Assembly (NCBI RefSeq): GCF_938074695.1
Contig: NZ_CALJEM010000020.1
Span: 1-64,000, forward strand
Origin: an uncultured Thermosynechococcus sp.
Lineage (GTDB): Bacteria > Cyanobacteriota > Cyanobacteriia > Thermosynechococcales > Thermosynechococcaceae
Direction: 5' to 3'
DNA length: 64,000 nucleotides
Below the pieces are notes generated by a model. The model made no database searches. It saw nothing but the letters and a program-made list of their open reading frames with translations, and had not been told where the DNA came from. Position numbers and translations under genes: made by a program. Shown in pieces: positions 20,910 to 30,445 of the stretch. Position 1 is the first letter of the stretch, and the number at the start of each line of letters is the position of its first letter.

Positions 20910-22466
20910 CTAGTGGCGGAAGTGTCGCCGGTTGGTAAAGACCATGGCAATTCCCGCTTCATTGGCTGCTTGGATAGACTCATTATCCCGCAGACTGCCT
21001 CCTGGTTGAATAATCGCGGCAATACCGGCACGGGCAGCGGCTTGCACAGAATCGGCAAAGGGAAAAAAGCCATCACTGGCCAGCACCCCTCCGCGCGCTG
21101 CCTCCCCTGCCTGATCAAGGGCAATTTTGACAGCCCCGACGCGATTCATTTGACCTGCACCAATCCCTTGGGTTTGGCGATCGCGACTGACCACAATGGC
21201 ATTGGACTTCACATGCTTCACCACTTTCCAAGCAAAGATCAGTTCGGCCATGAACTCTGGCGGGGGTTCTGTGACCGTCACCACCTGCCAAGTGTGCGGT
21301 TCAATTGGCGCTGCCTGCATCTCTTGGAGAAGAAACCCCCCAGCAATTGTCTGTACTGTAACAGGAGGAGCAGTTTCTAACTCCCCTAGGGTTAAAACCC
21401 GCATCTTCGGCTTGGTTTTTAGGATGGGCAGCGCCGCTTCCTCACAGGCGGGAGCCACGACACATTCTAAAAAGGTACGGGTTAGGGCTTCAGCCGTGGC
21501 CACATCCAAGGGGCGGTTGAGGGCAACAATGCCGCCAAAGGCAGAGACGCTATCCGCCGCAAGGGCACGCTCGTAGGCTGCCACTAGGGTCTTGCCCTCA
21601 GCGACGCCACAGGGATTGGTGTGTTTGACAATGACGGCAGCGGGGGCACTGTCCCCTAAGAATTCGCTAATAACGCCCCGTGCGGCTTCCAAATCCAGCA
21701 GGTTGTTGTAACTGAGTTCTTTGCCTTGGAGCAGCTCAGCTGTAGCCCAACCCCTAGGGTGTGCCCCCGTCATATACCAAGCCGCCCTTTGATGGGGATT
21801 TTCCCCATAGCGCAGAACTTGTTTTTGCTGTCCGATAAGGTGAAAGACGGGGGGCAGAATCTCCGCTGGAGCACCAGGCGAAGTGATTTCTTGGAGATAC
21901 GTGGCGATCGCCTGATCGTAACAGGCGGTCAGGGCAAAGGCTCGCTGAGCACAGGCCAAGCGAAAAGCAGGCTGAGGTTCACCGTAAAGACGCAGTTCCT
22001 GAAGGTAGGTCTCATATTGGCTCGGATCTACCAAGACCGTTACATAGGCATGGTTTTTGGCAGCAGCGCGGATGAGCGTGGGGCCTCCAATGTCAATCTG
22101 CTCAATGGCCTCTCCCAGCGTGACGTTGGGTCGGGCAATGGTTTCCGCAAAGGGATAGAGATTGGCAACCACTAGATCAATGGGATTGATCCCTTGGGCT
22201 TGCAGATCAGCTTGGTCTGCCGGGCGATCGCGCCGTGCCAAGATGCCGCCGTGAATTTTGGGGTGCAGGGTCTTGACCCGTCCGCCGAGAATTTCCGCTG
22301 CTCCTGTGTACTCAGCAACAGTGGTTACAGGAATTCCTGCCGCTTGCAAGGTCTTTGCAGTGCCGCCGCTACTTAAGAGCGTAAAGCCAAACTCCTGCAC
22401 CAAGGCCGTTGCCAACTCCACCAGTCCTTGCTTATTACTGGTGCTAAGTAAGGCAATTCGCCCCAT
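20910..22466 (-). CDS. purH: Bifunctional AICAR transformylase / IMP cyclohydrolase
   Basis: PurH carries out the last two steps of IMP synthesis. The 518-residue protein has the N-terminal cyclohydrolase domain (LLSTSNKQGLVELA, VKTLHPKIHGGIL, QIDIGGPTLIRAAAKNH) and the C-terminal transformylase domain (VIVKHTNPCGVAEG, KHVKSNAIVVSRD, IGAGQMNRVGAVKIA). It sits between prs, which makes its pathway precursor PRPP, and a phosphoesterase. Confidence 0.97.
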   Translation of the reverse strand: MGRIALLSTSNKQGLVELATALVQEFGFTLLSSGGTAKTLQAAGIPVTTVAEYTGAAEILGGRVKTLHPKIHGGILARRDRPADQADLQAQGINPIDLVVANLYPFAETIARPNVTLGEAIEQIDIGGPTLIRAAAKNHAYVTVLVDPSQYETYLQELRLYGEPQPAFRLACAQRAFALTACYDQAIATYLQEITSPGAPAEILPPVFHLIGQQKQVLRYGENPHQRAAWYMTGAHPRGWATAELLQGKELSYNNLLDLEAARGVISEFLGDSAPAAVIVKHTNPCGVAEGKTLVAAYERALAADSVSAFGGIVALNRPLDVATAEALTRTFLECVVAPACEEAALPILKTKPKMRVLTLGELETAPPVTVQTIAGGFLLQEMQAAPIEPHTWQVVTVTEPPPEFMAELIFAWKVVKHVKSNAIVVSRDRQTQGIGAGQMNRVGAVKIALDQAGEAARGGVLASDGFFPFADSVQAAARAGIAAIIQPGGSLRDNESIQAANEAGIAMVFTNRRHFRH

Positions 22467-22503
22467 GACCGCCTTCCTCCTCGGTGACTGGGAACACCTA
22501 ATT

Positions 22504-23493
22504 TTAGCGGAACATGCTGCTCACAGAGCTATCTTCATGAATCCGCCAAATGGTTTCTCCAAGAATACTCGCCACCGAAAGCACTGTCAGTTGGGGGAAG
22601 CGTTGGTTTTCCGGCACCGGAATGGTGTTAGTCACAATGACCTCTTCAAAGTCACCCCCTTGCAGGCGCTCAATCGCCGGCGGTGAAAATACGGCATGGG
22701 TAGCACAGGCATAGACTTCCTTGGCACCTTCCCGCCGCAGGACTCGTGCCCCCTCTAGGATCGTGCCCGCTGTATCAATCATGTCGTCCACCAGCACTGC
22801 CGTTTTGCCCTTAACATCCCCCACCACATTCATCACTTCGGCCACATTGTGGGCTTGGCGTCGCTTATCAATAATGGCGAGGGGCGCATCGTCAAGTTTA
22901 TTGGCAAAGGCACGGGCGCGGGCTACCCCCCCCACATCGGGAGAGACTACAACAATATCCTCTAGATTTTTGCTGCGCAGGTAGTCAAGGAGTACGGGCG
23001 AAGCATACACATGATCTACAGGAATGTCAAAGTACCCCTGAATTTGCGCCGAGTGCAAATCCATGGCCAAGACGCGACTTGCCCCTGCTTGAGTGATCAG
23101 ATTGGCCACTAATTTAGCGGTAATAGATTCACGGCCGGCGGTCTTGCGATCGGCACGGGCATAGCCATAGTAGGGAATTACCGCAGTCACTTGACGGGCG
23201 GAAGCGCGGCGGCAGGCATCCACCATAATCAGCAGTTCCATTAGGTGGTCGTTGACGGGTCGGCAACAGGGCTGAATTAGATAGACATCACAACCGCGAA
23301 TGGATTCTTGAATCTGCACATACAGTTCGCCATCAGCAAACCGCTTGCGCACCATTGGGCCGAGATCAATACCGAGGTAGCGGGCAATTTCCTGAGCAAG
23401 GGCAGTATTGGCAGAACCCGAAAACAGCTTTAGACGACTGTGATCAGAAGCGTGAGAGGGGGTCGTCGTGGGCAATGGCGCAGTGTGAATCAC
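22504..23493 (-). CDS. prs: Ribose-phosphate pyrophosphokinase (PRPP synthetase)
   Basis: Prs makes PRPP from ribose-5-phosphate and ATP. It has the ATP-flexible region and metal site MDLHSAQIQGYFDIPVDH and the PRPP loop AVLVDDMIDTAGT. Three in-frame starts are possible: TTG at 23544, ATG at 23538 and GTG at 23493. I chose the GTG because GGGGAG lies five bases before it and the 329-residue length is close to other cyanobacterial enzymes. It leads purH by 37 bases, a logical purine operon. Confidence 0.95.
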   Translation of the reverse strand: MIHTAPLPTTTPSHASDHSRLKLFSGSANTALAQEIARYLGIDLGPMVRKRFADGELYVQIQESIRGCDVYLIQPCCRPVNDHLMELLIMVDACRRASARQVTAVIPYYGYARADRKTAGRESITAKLVANLITQAGASRVLAMDLHSAQIQGYFDIPVDHVYASPVLLDYLRSKNLEDIVVVSPDVGGVARARAFANKLDDAPLAIIDKRRQAHNVAEVMNVVGDVKGKTAVLVDDMIDTAGTILEGARVLRREGAKEVYACATHAVFSPPAIERLQGGDFEEVIVTNTIPVPENQRFPQLTVLSVASILGETIWRIHEDSSVSSMFR

Positions 23494-23631
23494 AGCATCT
23501 CCCCAAGATGGCGTGCATTTTGAGTTCGATCTTATCATTTCCAACTTCGGGAGCCACTACCCTAGGGTTGAATTTATAGGAAAATTAGGAAAATTATAGA
23601 AAAACAAATTTTGAGGTCATCATCTTTACCA

Positions 23632-24528
23632 ATGGCGCGATCGCAATTCCGACAATTGGGGGATGTTTTCTTGTCACCGACAGGTGTAGCTTGGTTATTC
23701 CTCTTACCTGCACTGTTATTTTTGACAATTTTTGTTTTTTTGCCGATTCTGTACCTAGTCTATCTCAGTTTTACAACCGGTAGTTTTAGTCAGGAAGGGG
23801 TGCGCTGGGTTGGCCTCCAGAACTATCAACAGTTGTTCCTCAGTCCCGACTTTTGGCAGGTGATTGGCAATACCCTCTATTTCACAGCAGCAACGGTACT
23901 ACCGACAATTGGGCTGCCCCTACTATTGGCGGTGGGTCTCAACCAAGCAATTGCCGGACGGGATCTTTTGCGTACAGCCTACTTTTTGCCGACAATGACC
24001 TCAATTGTTGCCGCCGGTTTAGGCTTTCGTTGGTTGTTTCAAAGCGATGGCCCGGTGAATCAACTCCTGCAAAGGTTAGGGGGTGAACCCATTGCTTGGC
24101 TGAGTGATCCAACATGGGCAATGCCGGTGCTGATTTTGCTCAGTAGTTGGAAGCAGTTGGGGTTTAATCTAGTGGTTTTTTTGGCGGGGTTGCAGACCAT
24201 TCCTCGCGATCGCTACGAAGCCGCCCTCCTCGATGGTGCCAACGCTTGGCAACGGTTTCGCTACATTACACTGCCGGGGCTGCAACCTACTCTAATCCTT
24301 GTGTTTGTGACAACCACCATTTTTACCTTGCGCAGTTTTGAACAGGTCTATGTGGTGACTGGCGGTGGCCCCCTAGATACAACAAACCTGCTGGTATTTT
24401 ATATTTACCAACAGGCCTTTGCATTATTCGACTTTGGTTATGCCGCTGCGGCGGCAACAGTTCTTTTGGGAGTGACGCTTGGACTCCTCTGGCTACAGTT
24501 GCGTACGCGCCAAGACCCCACCTTCTAG
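23632..24528 (+). CDS. ABC sugar transporter permease (MalF/UgpA type)
   Basis: The 298-residue protein has six hydrophobic segments and the permease signature [25 protein letters not shown] (EAA loop), which contacts the ATPase. It fits the carbohydrate-uptake subfamily that works as a heterodimer with a second permease. No binding protein, second permease or ATPase is encoded nearby, so the complex must be assembled from distant loci. An in-frame TTG at 23611 is less likely than the ATG at 23632. Its TAG shares CTAG with the stop of convergent psbJ. Confidence 0.88.
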   Translation: MARSQFRQLGDVFLSPTGVAWLFLLPALLFLTIFVFLPILYLVYLSFTTGSFSQEGVRWVGLQNYQQLFLSPDFWQVIGNTLYFTAATVLPTIGLPLLLAVGLNQAIAGRDLLRTAYFLPTMTSIVAAGLGFRWLFQSDGPVNQLLQRLGGEPIAWLSDPTWAMPVLILLSSWKQLGFNLVVFLAGLQTIPRDRYEAALLDGANAWQRFRYITLPGLQPTLILVFVTTTIFTLRSFEQVYVVTGGGPLDTTNLLVFYIYQQAFALFDFGYAAAAATVLLGVTLGLLWLQLRTRQDPTF

Positions 24529-24647
24529 AGAGAGGAGCCAAGACCGGCGTAGGCACCGTAGAAGAAAAGTCCCACAATGACAATCACTCCCATGCCGGCC
24601 ACTGTGGCCACAATCCACAGGGGAATACGCCCACCTTCAGACAACAT
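24525..24647 (-). CDS. psbJ: Photosystem II protein J
   Basis: The 40-residue single-span protein reads [13 protein letters not shown]...[15 protein letters not shown], the PsbJ signature. PsbJ sits beside cytochrome b559 and affects plastoquinone exchange and assembly. It is the last gene of psbE-F-L-J. It starts with ATG-TTG, where I recall a second Met in T. elongatus. Its stop overlaps the stop of the ABC permease on the other strand, so no terminator lies between. Confidence 0.96.
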   Translation of the reverse strand: MLSEGGRIPLWIVATVAGMGVIVIVGLFFYGAYAGLGSSL

Positions 24648-24688
24648 GATTAATTCCTCCTAGGCAAATTCGGGTGTGGGAAAGAGTT

Positions 24689-24802
24689 TTAGTTAAAGAA
24701 GTAGCTGGAAAAAAGCAACGCAAGGACAAAGATCAACAGCAATCCTAGATACAGGGATGTGCGATTTAGTTCGACGGGCTGACGATTTGGATTCGGTTCC
24801 AT
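24689..24802 (-). CDS. psbL: Photosystem II protein L
   Basis: The 37-residue protein [16 protein letters not shown]... with the single span [21 protein letters not shown] is PsbL, located at the photosystem II dimer interface near QA. It lies 12 bases after psbF and 41 bases before psbJ in the cytochrome b559 operon. A GGTA-rich ribosome site lies just upstream. Confidence 0.96.
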   Translation of the reverse strand: MEPNPNRQPVELNRTSLYLGLLLIFVLALLFSSYFFN

Positions 24803-24814
24803 GGCTGTACCTTC

Positions 24815-24952
24815 CTAACGGTGGATAAACTGCATTGCCGCGATCGCCCCGAGGAAGAAAATCGTGGGCACAGCAAGCGTATGAACGGCCACCCAGCGGA
24901 CCGTAAAAATGGGGTAAGAAACGGGTTCTTGATTAGGAGTGTTACTGGTCAT
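24815..24952 (-). CDS. psbF: Cytochrome b559 beta subunit
   Basis: The 45-residue protein supplies one of the two histidine ligands of the cytochrome b559 haem (the His in [12 protein letters not shown]). It begins [16 protein letters not shown] and ends AAMQFIHR. In T. elongatus BP-1 I recall Gln instead of His next to the last residue, which hints at a different species. It lies seven bases after psbE. Confidence 0.97.
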   Translation of the reverse strand: MTSNTPNQEPVSYPIFTVRWVAVHTLAVPTIFFLGAIAAMQFIHR

Positions 24953-24959
24953 GGCAATC

Positions 24960-25214
24960 CTACTTCAACTGTTCTAAGAAGGTTTCAACTTGTTGTTTGG
25001 CTTCAAAGCGATCGGTCACCAGCGGGATTGACCGCTGCTCCTGAGCATAGTAGCTGTCAGGGCGGGGGGTGCCAAACACATCATAGGCCAAGCCGGTGCT
25101 GACAAAAAGCCAGCCTGCAATAAACAACGCCGGAATGGTGATACTGTGAATCACCCAATAACGGACACTAGTGATAATGTCGGAAAATGGTCGTTCTCCT
25201 GTCGTTCCAGCCAC
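24960..25214 (-). CDS. psbE: Cytochrome b559 alpha subunit
   Basis: PsbE carries the second haem histidine ([16 protein letters not shown]) and one membrane span. The 84-residue sequence [16 protein letters not shown]... is typical. The start is GTG at 25214 with GGAGG nine bases before it. It leads the psbE-F-L-J operon. The ycf48 and rubredoxin genes that precede psbE in many cyanobacteria are not here; a CHASE2 kinase gene lies upstream instead. Confidence 0.97.
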
Positions 25215-25408
25215 GTTGCGATGCCTCCAAAGTGTCTAATGTCTAGCAAAGGAAACGCTACTATCCATCATACAGCTTTTTTTCACAAGGATTTAACTAC
25301 GTAAATCCACCCTCCCGCCCAAGATAAAGCAGCCGCGAAAGTGGGCAAGTGGCTGTTGCAGAACTGCAAGCTCCCTAGAGAGCCTAAACAGTCTCAAACA
25401 GTGGCTCG

Positions 25409-28306
25409 CTAGAGGCCGGCCTTGGCGAGATCATTGAGTACCTCCTCGGCGCTCTGGTAGCGATCCCGAAAGTTATATCTGATCATTTTGTTGATAATGG
25501 CAACAAACTGCGGCGACAGATGCCGTCCCGGCTGCCAGACAATATCCCCCGTGTGGGGGTCAGAGGGCAAATCCATTGGAGCAAGTCCCGTCAGGCCCTC
25601 AACAATAACCATGCCCAAAGAGTAAATATCACTGGCAATCACGGGTCGTCCTGCCATTTGCTCGCTAGGGGCATAACCACGGGTACCAATTGAAATCGTG
25701 TATTTGCCGTGCTGAAGTAAATCTTCCGGCTGGACATGGCGTACCGCCCCAAAGTCAATCAAAAACAGTTGTTGATCACTGCGGCGGCGCAAGATATTGG
25801 CGGGCTTAATATCCCGATGCACCACCCCAAACTGATGCACATACTGCAAAATCTCCAGAATACCCTTAAGAATGGCGAGGGCTTCGGCTTGGGAGAGGGT
25901 AACTTTCTTTTCAAACTCCTCTTTGAGAGATTCGCCATCCACATATTCCTGGGCGAGATAGAAATATCCCCCCTCCTCAAAATACGCCAGCAGTCGAGGG
26001 ATATGCTCGTGTTGACCCAATCGGGCTAATGTTTCTGCTTCCCGCTGAAAGAGGCGACGGGCAATGGCTAAAAAGCGTTCATCCTTACGGGAGGGCACCA
26101 ACTGCTTGACCACGCAAATCGGATGATCCGGCAGGTGTAAATCCGCGGCCAAGAACGTTCGTCCAAATCCTCCTTCTCCCAGTTGACTCAGGAGACGGTA
26201 GCGTCCCCCCACCGTTTGGAGCAGTGGTTCACTAGGTTCCTCGGCAATCTCAGAAACGGCGGTGGTTTCCGGCTGCGTGCCGCTCGGTGTTTGCGGCTCT
26301 GTGGTTGGGGGTGCCGACGAGGGGACGGCCATAGTGCAAATCTCCTCTGGGAGCTGGGTGGGATCTGCAGGCGGTGTAGGTAAGGGGTCAGGGTTGGACG
26401 GTTGTGTTTCCAGTAGGTCTGTTCGCGGAGCCTCTGGAATTGGCAATTGGGTTTCGGGCAAGTCCGCACTGGTGGTGAACTGGGTTGATGGTATCGAGAT
26501 TGGTTCTGGGGGAGTCAGTGGCTGAGGAAGGGGAAGTTGTGTTTCAGGCAAATCGGCACCGGCGAGGCTAGGGGTCTCCCGGAGGGTTGTTAAGGCTTCG
26601 GGAACCGTTAGTTGGGTTTCCGCTGAATCAAGGCGCAGGGTCGGGGGTATTTCTGGGGGAGTTGTAGGAACCCCCCTCTGAGTTTCGGGAAGATCAACCT
26701 TCGTGGGTTCAGGAGCAGTCGTGGCAGTTTCTGGCAAATCTGTAGCGGCAGGTGCCGCCTCCTCAGCGTGAACCACTAAGAAGGTTTCCCTCTCGGTGAT
26801 GGGCTGTGGTGCTGTCTCGCGAATTTCTGTGGGTGGAATTTGATCCACGACGGAGGTGAGGAGGGTGGGGGCCGTGTGGGGGTTATCCCCAGTGGCGGGG
26901 GGTGGGGTGGGTTCAACGGGGGTAAAGGGAATCGCCGTTTCAGGTTGCAGCACCGTTGCGTTGGCATCCGTCTCTAGGCGAGAGACTTCTGTTGGCGGGG
27001 TTTCGGGAATTTCCAAAATGGGGGCTGATTGGGGTGTGGTTGGTTGACCTACGCCTTCAGTAATGAACTCCAAGGGAGCAGCCGTTGGTGTAGAGGGGCT
27101 AGAGATAGCGCGGTAGCCCAGCAGCAAAACCGCAGCGCTGCCAAAGCCAACGAGAGGCGCAACTAAGGGAATCCAACTTCCCTGTAAAAAGAATAGAAAG
27201 GTGAGGCCACTTAAGCTCAATCCTCCGGCCACTAGCAGCGGCACAATCACCCAACGGTGTCCCTTGGCGATGATCAGGGCACCTAAGCCAGACCAAACAA
27301 GAATCCAAAGGGCGATCGCCCCCTCTGGCCATGTCCCCATGGGAGAACGGTTATCGAGGGCCGCTGCCAGTAGATCTTCAAGGATGGCTGCTTGAACCAG
27401 TACACCGGGGGTAAGGCGGTTGGTTTGCCCCGGCAATGCCATTGGAATTAAAAACTTGTCGTTGCTGCTGCCAGTGAGGCCAATAAGTACGGCGCGATCG
27501 CGCACCTTCGAGGGCAGCACTTGACCTGTCAGCACCTCCCTTAGGGTGACTGTTTCATAGGGCTGGGTCGGGTGGGCATAGTTGATTAGGATTTGAAACC
27601 CTGCGGCATCTAGGTTGTTGTAGCCCCCCCAGTGGCTGGTTAAGGCCTGAAAATGAGCCGTTCCTAATTCAAGGCGGTTCTGAGTCACAGCTTGGGGATT
27701 CATCCCCAGAAAAACACGCGCCAAGGCCAGGGCAAAGGATTGAGGGGTAGAGCAGCGATCGCGAGCTTCTGGCTGGCTGGCGAGAATGGCACGGCGCACC
27801 ACTCCATCCTCATCAATGGGAATGTCGGCAAACCCCACCTGCTCATTCGGCAGTCCAGCGGGAGGCGCAATTCCGGGATTTCCTTCGCTCCCTACTTTGC
27901 AGACAATGACGGTGTTGGGCTGGGTCATCATCACCCGTCCGAGGGAGGGTAGCACATCAGTGGGTGGTTTGAAGCGATCGGGAATCGGAAAATCCCGAAA
28001 AATATCAATGCCAATGACCTTGGGTTGATACTTTTGCAACTCATTGACGGCTTGAATGAGCACTTCGTCAGGAATCGGGTACTGCTTGAGGGCTTGAATG
28101 TCATCTTCAGTAATCTTGACAATCAGGAGTCGCTGAGATGTGGCCGGTGTCGATCGCCAGCGCAGCCATTGGTCATAGACTCTTAATTCCAAGGGTTCCA
28201 GCAGGCCGCCCAGCCGCAGGGCAAGGACGCCCACTGTGGCGATCGCAGTCGCAATGACCGCCGGTAAGGTGCGTTTAAGATGATCAGGGCTAGATACAGA
28301 GGTCAT
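25409..28306 (-). CDS. CHASE2-domain serine/threonine protein kinase
   Basis: This 965-residue membrane protein starts with one span (about 13-33), an extracytoplasmic CHASE2 sensor domain (about 35-315), and three closely spaced spans (about 330-400). A long proline/threonine-rich linker (about 400-685) follows, with six variants of DLPETQ. A eukaryotic-type kinase domain ends it: GEGGFGRTF, VVKQL, HRDIKPANIL, DFGAVRH and GTRGYAPSEQ. All catalytic residues are present, so it should be active. The ligand is unknown. The architecture occurs in cyanobacteria, but the repeated linker stands out. Confidence 0.92.
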   Translation of the reverse strand: MTSVSSPDHLKRTLPAVIATAIATVGVLALRLGGLLEPLELRVYDQWLRWRSTPATSQRLLIVKITEDDIQALKQYPIPDEVLIQAVNELQKYQPKVIGIDIFRDFPIPDRFKPPTDVLPSLGRVMMTQPNTVIVCKVGSEGNPGIAPPAGLPNEQVGFADIPIDEDGVVRRAILASQPEARDRCSTPQSFALALARVFLGMNPQAVTQNRLELGTAHFQALTSHWGGYNNLDAAGFQILINYAHPTQPYETVTLREVLTGQVLPSKVRDRAVLIGLTGSSNDKFLIPMALPGQTNRLTPGVLVQAAILEDLLAAALDNRSPMGTWPEGAIALWILVWSGLGALIIAKGHRWVIVPLLVAGGLSLSGLTFLFFLQGSWIPLVAPLVGFGSAAVLLLGYRAISSPSTPTAAPLEFITEGVGQPTTPQSAPILEIPETPPTEVSRLETDANATVLQPETAIPFTPVEPTPPPATGDNPHTAPTLLTSVVDQIPPTEIRETAPQPITERETFLVVHAEEAAPAATDLPETATTAPEPTKVDLPETQRGVPTTPPEIPPTLRLDSAETQLTVPEALTTLRETPSLAGADLPETQLPLPQPLTPPEPISIPSTQFTTSADLPETQLPIPEAPRTDLLETQPSNPDPLPTPPADPTQLPEEICTMAVPSSAPPTTEPQTPSGTQPETTAVSEIAEEPSEPLLQTVGGRYRLLSQLGEGGFGRTFLAADLHLPDHPICVVKQLVPSRKDERFLAIARRLFQREAETLARLGQHEHIPRLLAYFEEGGYFYLAQEYVDGESLKEEFEKKVTLSQAEALAILKGILEILQYVHQFGVVHRDIKPANILRRRSDQQLFLIDFGAVRHVQPEDLLQHGKYTISIGTRGYAPSEQMAGRPVIASDIYSLGMVIVEGLTGLAPMDLPSDPHTGDIVWQPGRHLSPQFVAIINKMIRYNFRDRYQSAEEVLNDLAKAGL
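26392..26750 (-). repeat. Six degenerate DLPETQ-type motifs in the kinase linker
   Basis: Within the linker of the CHASE2 kinase the peptide pattern [AVTS]DLPETQ recurs: DLPETA, VDLPETQ, LDSAETQ, ADLPETQ (twice) and TDLLETQ, spaced about 20-35 residues. The DNA copies are diverged, so this is a protein-level repeat and not a recent tandem duplication. The threonines could be phosphorylated. Confidence 0.7.
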
Positions 28307-28432
28307 GGCACAATCTGGGGCTGTTCTGCTGACGCTGCAAGATTCTAAAAGCAGTTTTGCTTCTATCCTGACCTACAGCACCGGCGATCGGCAAATTGAG
28401 GCCCACAAGCTTTACAGCATTACATTCTTCTT

Positions 28433-28478
28433 GCTCTAGAGCAGGGGTTCCTCTAGAAGAAGGGGAAACGACTATAAT
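28433..28478 (+). promoter_or_regulatory. Probable chlG promoter with adjacent palindrome
   Basis: A perfect TATAAT lies at 28473-28478, 33 bases before the chlG ATG. A weak -35 (TTCCTC at 28448) has a rather long spacing of 19. Just upstream, GCTCTAGAGC (28433-28442) is a perfect ten-base palindrome that could bind a regulator. Confidence 0.45.
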
Positions 28479-28510
28479 CAGTGAGGTGATTGCTGAGCAC
28501 AACAGGCGCT

Positions 28511-29506
28511 ATGACGGAAATCCCCGATTCAACGACGACTTCAACATCCTCGGAAAGGACAACGGCAGCAGCACGTCAACTGCTGGGCATGAAAGGTGCC
28601 AAAAGCGGCGAGACCAATATCTGGAAAATTCGCCTGCAATTGATGAAGCCGATTACATGGATTCCCCTCATGTGGGGCGTCGTCTGTGGCGCTGCATCGT
28701 CGGGAGGATTTACTTGGAGTCTGGAGGATGTGCTCAAGGCAGCCACCTGCATGCTGCTATCGGGGCCTTTGATGGCTGGCTATACGCAAACGCTCAATGA
28801 CTACTACGATCGCGAGATTGATGCGATTAATGAGCCTTACCGCCCGATTCCCTCCGGGGCAATTTCCCTCAATCAAGTGCGGGCACAGATTATTGTTTTG
28901 CTTCTTGCAGGCTTAGGTCTCGCTGTCTTACTGGATCTGTGGGCCAATCATCCCACATTCCCCGTGACCAAAATTGCTTTGCTTGGGGGCTTTTTGGCCT
29001 ATATTTATTCTGCACCGCCTCTGAAATTGAAAAAGAATGGTTGGCTTGGTAATTATGCCTTGGGGGCAAGCTATATTGCGTTGCCATGGTGGGCAGGCCA
29101 TGCGCTTTTTGGTGAATTGACGCCGACAATTGTAATTTTGACGTTGATTTATAGTCTGGCGGGCTTGGGCATTGCCATTGTCAACGACTTCAAAAGTGTT
29201 GAGGGCGATCGCCAACTGGGCTTGGCGTCACTGCCGGTAATGTTTGGCGTCACGACCGCCGCATGGATTTGTGTCTTGATGATTGACATTTTCCAATTGG
29301 GAATTGCGGGCTACTTAATGGCAATTCATGCCAATCTCTACGCAGTGCTCCTAATTTTGCTGATTATTCCCCAAATTGTGTTTCAGGATATGTACTTCCT
29401 GCGGGATCCCGTAAAAAATGACGTAAAGTACCAAGCCAGTGCCCAGCCCTTTTTAGTCCTAGGCATGTTGGTGGTGGGTTTAGCCCTTGGCCGGACAGCG
29501 GTGTAA
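28511..29506 (+). CDS. chlG: Chlorophyll synthase (prenyltransferase)
   Basis: ChlG esterifies chlorophyllide with phytyl or geranylgeranyl diphosphate in the thylakoid membrane. The 331-residue UbiA-family protein shows both prenyl-diphosphate motifs, NDYYDREIDAINEPYRPIPSG and NDFKSVEGDRQLGL, and about eight membrane spans. An in-frame TTG at 28490 is possible, but the ATG at 28511 is preferred. rluD begins ten bases after its stop. Confidence 0.96.
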   Translation: MTEIPDSTTTSTSSERTTAAARQLLGMKGAKSGETNIWKIRLQLMKPITWIPLMWGVVCGAASSGGFTWSLEDVLKAATCMLLSGPLMAGYTQTLNDYYDREIDAINEPYRPIPSGAISLNQVRAQIIVLLLAGLGLAVLLDLWANHPTFPVTKIALLGGFLAYIYSAPPLKLKKNGWLGNYALGASYIALPWWAGHALFGELTPTIVILTLIYSLAGLGIAIVNDFKSVEGDRQLGLASLPVMFGVTTAAWICVLMIDIFQLGIAGYLMAIHANLYAVLLILLIIPQIVFQDMYFLRDPVKNDVKYQASAQPFLVLGMLVVGLALGRTAV

Positions 29507-29515
29507 TTGGAGGGA

Positions 29516-30445
29516 ATGACGACAGCGCTGACCTTTCGGGTAGAAAAGGGGGGCGATCGCCTCGATACATTCCTTGCCCAGCAGCATTCTCAACTCTCGC
29601 GATCGCGCTGGCAGCAATTGATCCAACAAGGACATGTACGCCTCAATGGCCAAGTGTGCAATCGCAAAAATCAACCCCTCAGTGGCGGTGATGTGCTGGA
29701 GGTGGTGCTGCCTGAGCCAAAGCCGCTGGAGGTGGTTCCCGAACCCCTACCCCTAAGTATTCTCTACGAGGATGAAGAACTGCTCATCCTCAATAAACCC
29801 GTGGATTTGGTGGTTCATCCTGCTCCCGGTCATAGCCACGGTACGCTAGTTCATGGTTTATTGGCTCACTGTCCGGATTTGACGGGGATTGGGGGTGTCC
29901 AGCGGCCCGGCATTGTGCACCGCTTAGACAAAGACACCTCTGGGGTTATGGTTGTCGCCAAAACGGAGTTCGCGCTGCAACATCTACAACAACAATTGAA
30001 AACGCGACAAATGCAGCGCCACTACTTGGGGGTGGTCTATGGCCAGCCTCCCCAAGAAATGGGGACTGTAAGCACTCCAATTGGGCGTCATCCGGTGGAT
30101 CGCAAAAAGATGGCAGTGGTGCCCCCGGAAAAAGGCCGCCTCGCCATTACCCACTGGCATGTGAAGGAACGGTTTCGCCACTGTGCCCTTGTGGAGTTTC
30201 GCCTTGAAACCGGTCGTACCCATCAAATTCGGGTTCATGCTGCCCACTTGGGGTGGCCGCTGTTGGGAGATCCCCTCTATGGCCGAGGTACCCCCCTGAA
30301 AGTGAAGCTTCCCGGCCAAGCCCTCCATGCCTATTACCTGCGGTTGCAGCATCCGCGGACAGGGAAAGAAGTGGTCGCGATCGCCCCCTTGCCAGAGCAT
30401 CTAGAAAAATTATTGCGCATATTGCGCCAGAATACCGCTCCCTAA
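29516..30445 (+). CDS. RluA-family pseudouridine synthase (RluD-like)
   Basis: The 309-residue protein has an N-terminal S4 RNA-binding domain and the catalytic signature GIVHRLDKDTSGVMVVAKT, with the active aspartate after HRL, plus GRTHQIRVHAAHLGWPLLGDPLYG. It isomerises uridines in 23S rRNA; the RluD type is likely from the S4 domain and size. An in-frame TTG nine bases upstream is less likely than the ATG. Its stop overlaps the convergent coiled-coil gene (CTAA). Confidence 0.92.
   Translation: MTTALTFRVEKGGDRLDTFLAQQHSQLSRSRWQQLIQQGHVRLNGQVCNRKNQPLSGGDVLEVVLPEPKPLEVVPEPLPLSILYEDEELLILNKPVDLVVHPAPGHSHGTLVHGLLAHCPDLTGIGGVQRPGIVHRLDKDTSGVMVVAKTEFALQHLQQQLKTRQMQRHYLGVVYGQPPQEMGTVSTPIGRHPVDRKKMAVVPPEKGRLAITHWHVKERFRHCALVEFRLETGRTHQIRVHAAHLGWPLLGDPLYGRGTPLKVKLPGQALHAYYLRLQHPRTGKEVVAIAPLPEHLEKLLRILRQNTAP

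Noticed and set aside
25215-25408. ycf48 or rubredoxin gene upstream of psbE
   Set aside because: The gap is only about 190 bases and encodes neither protein on either strand.
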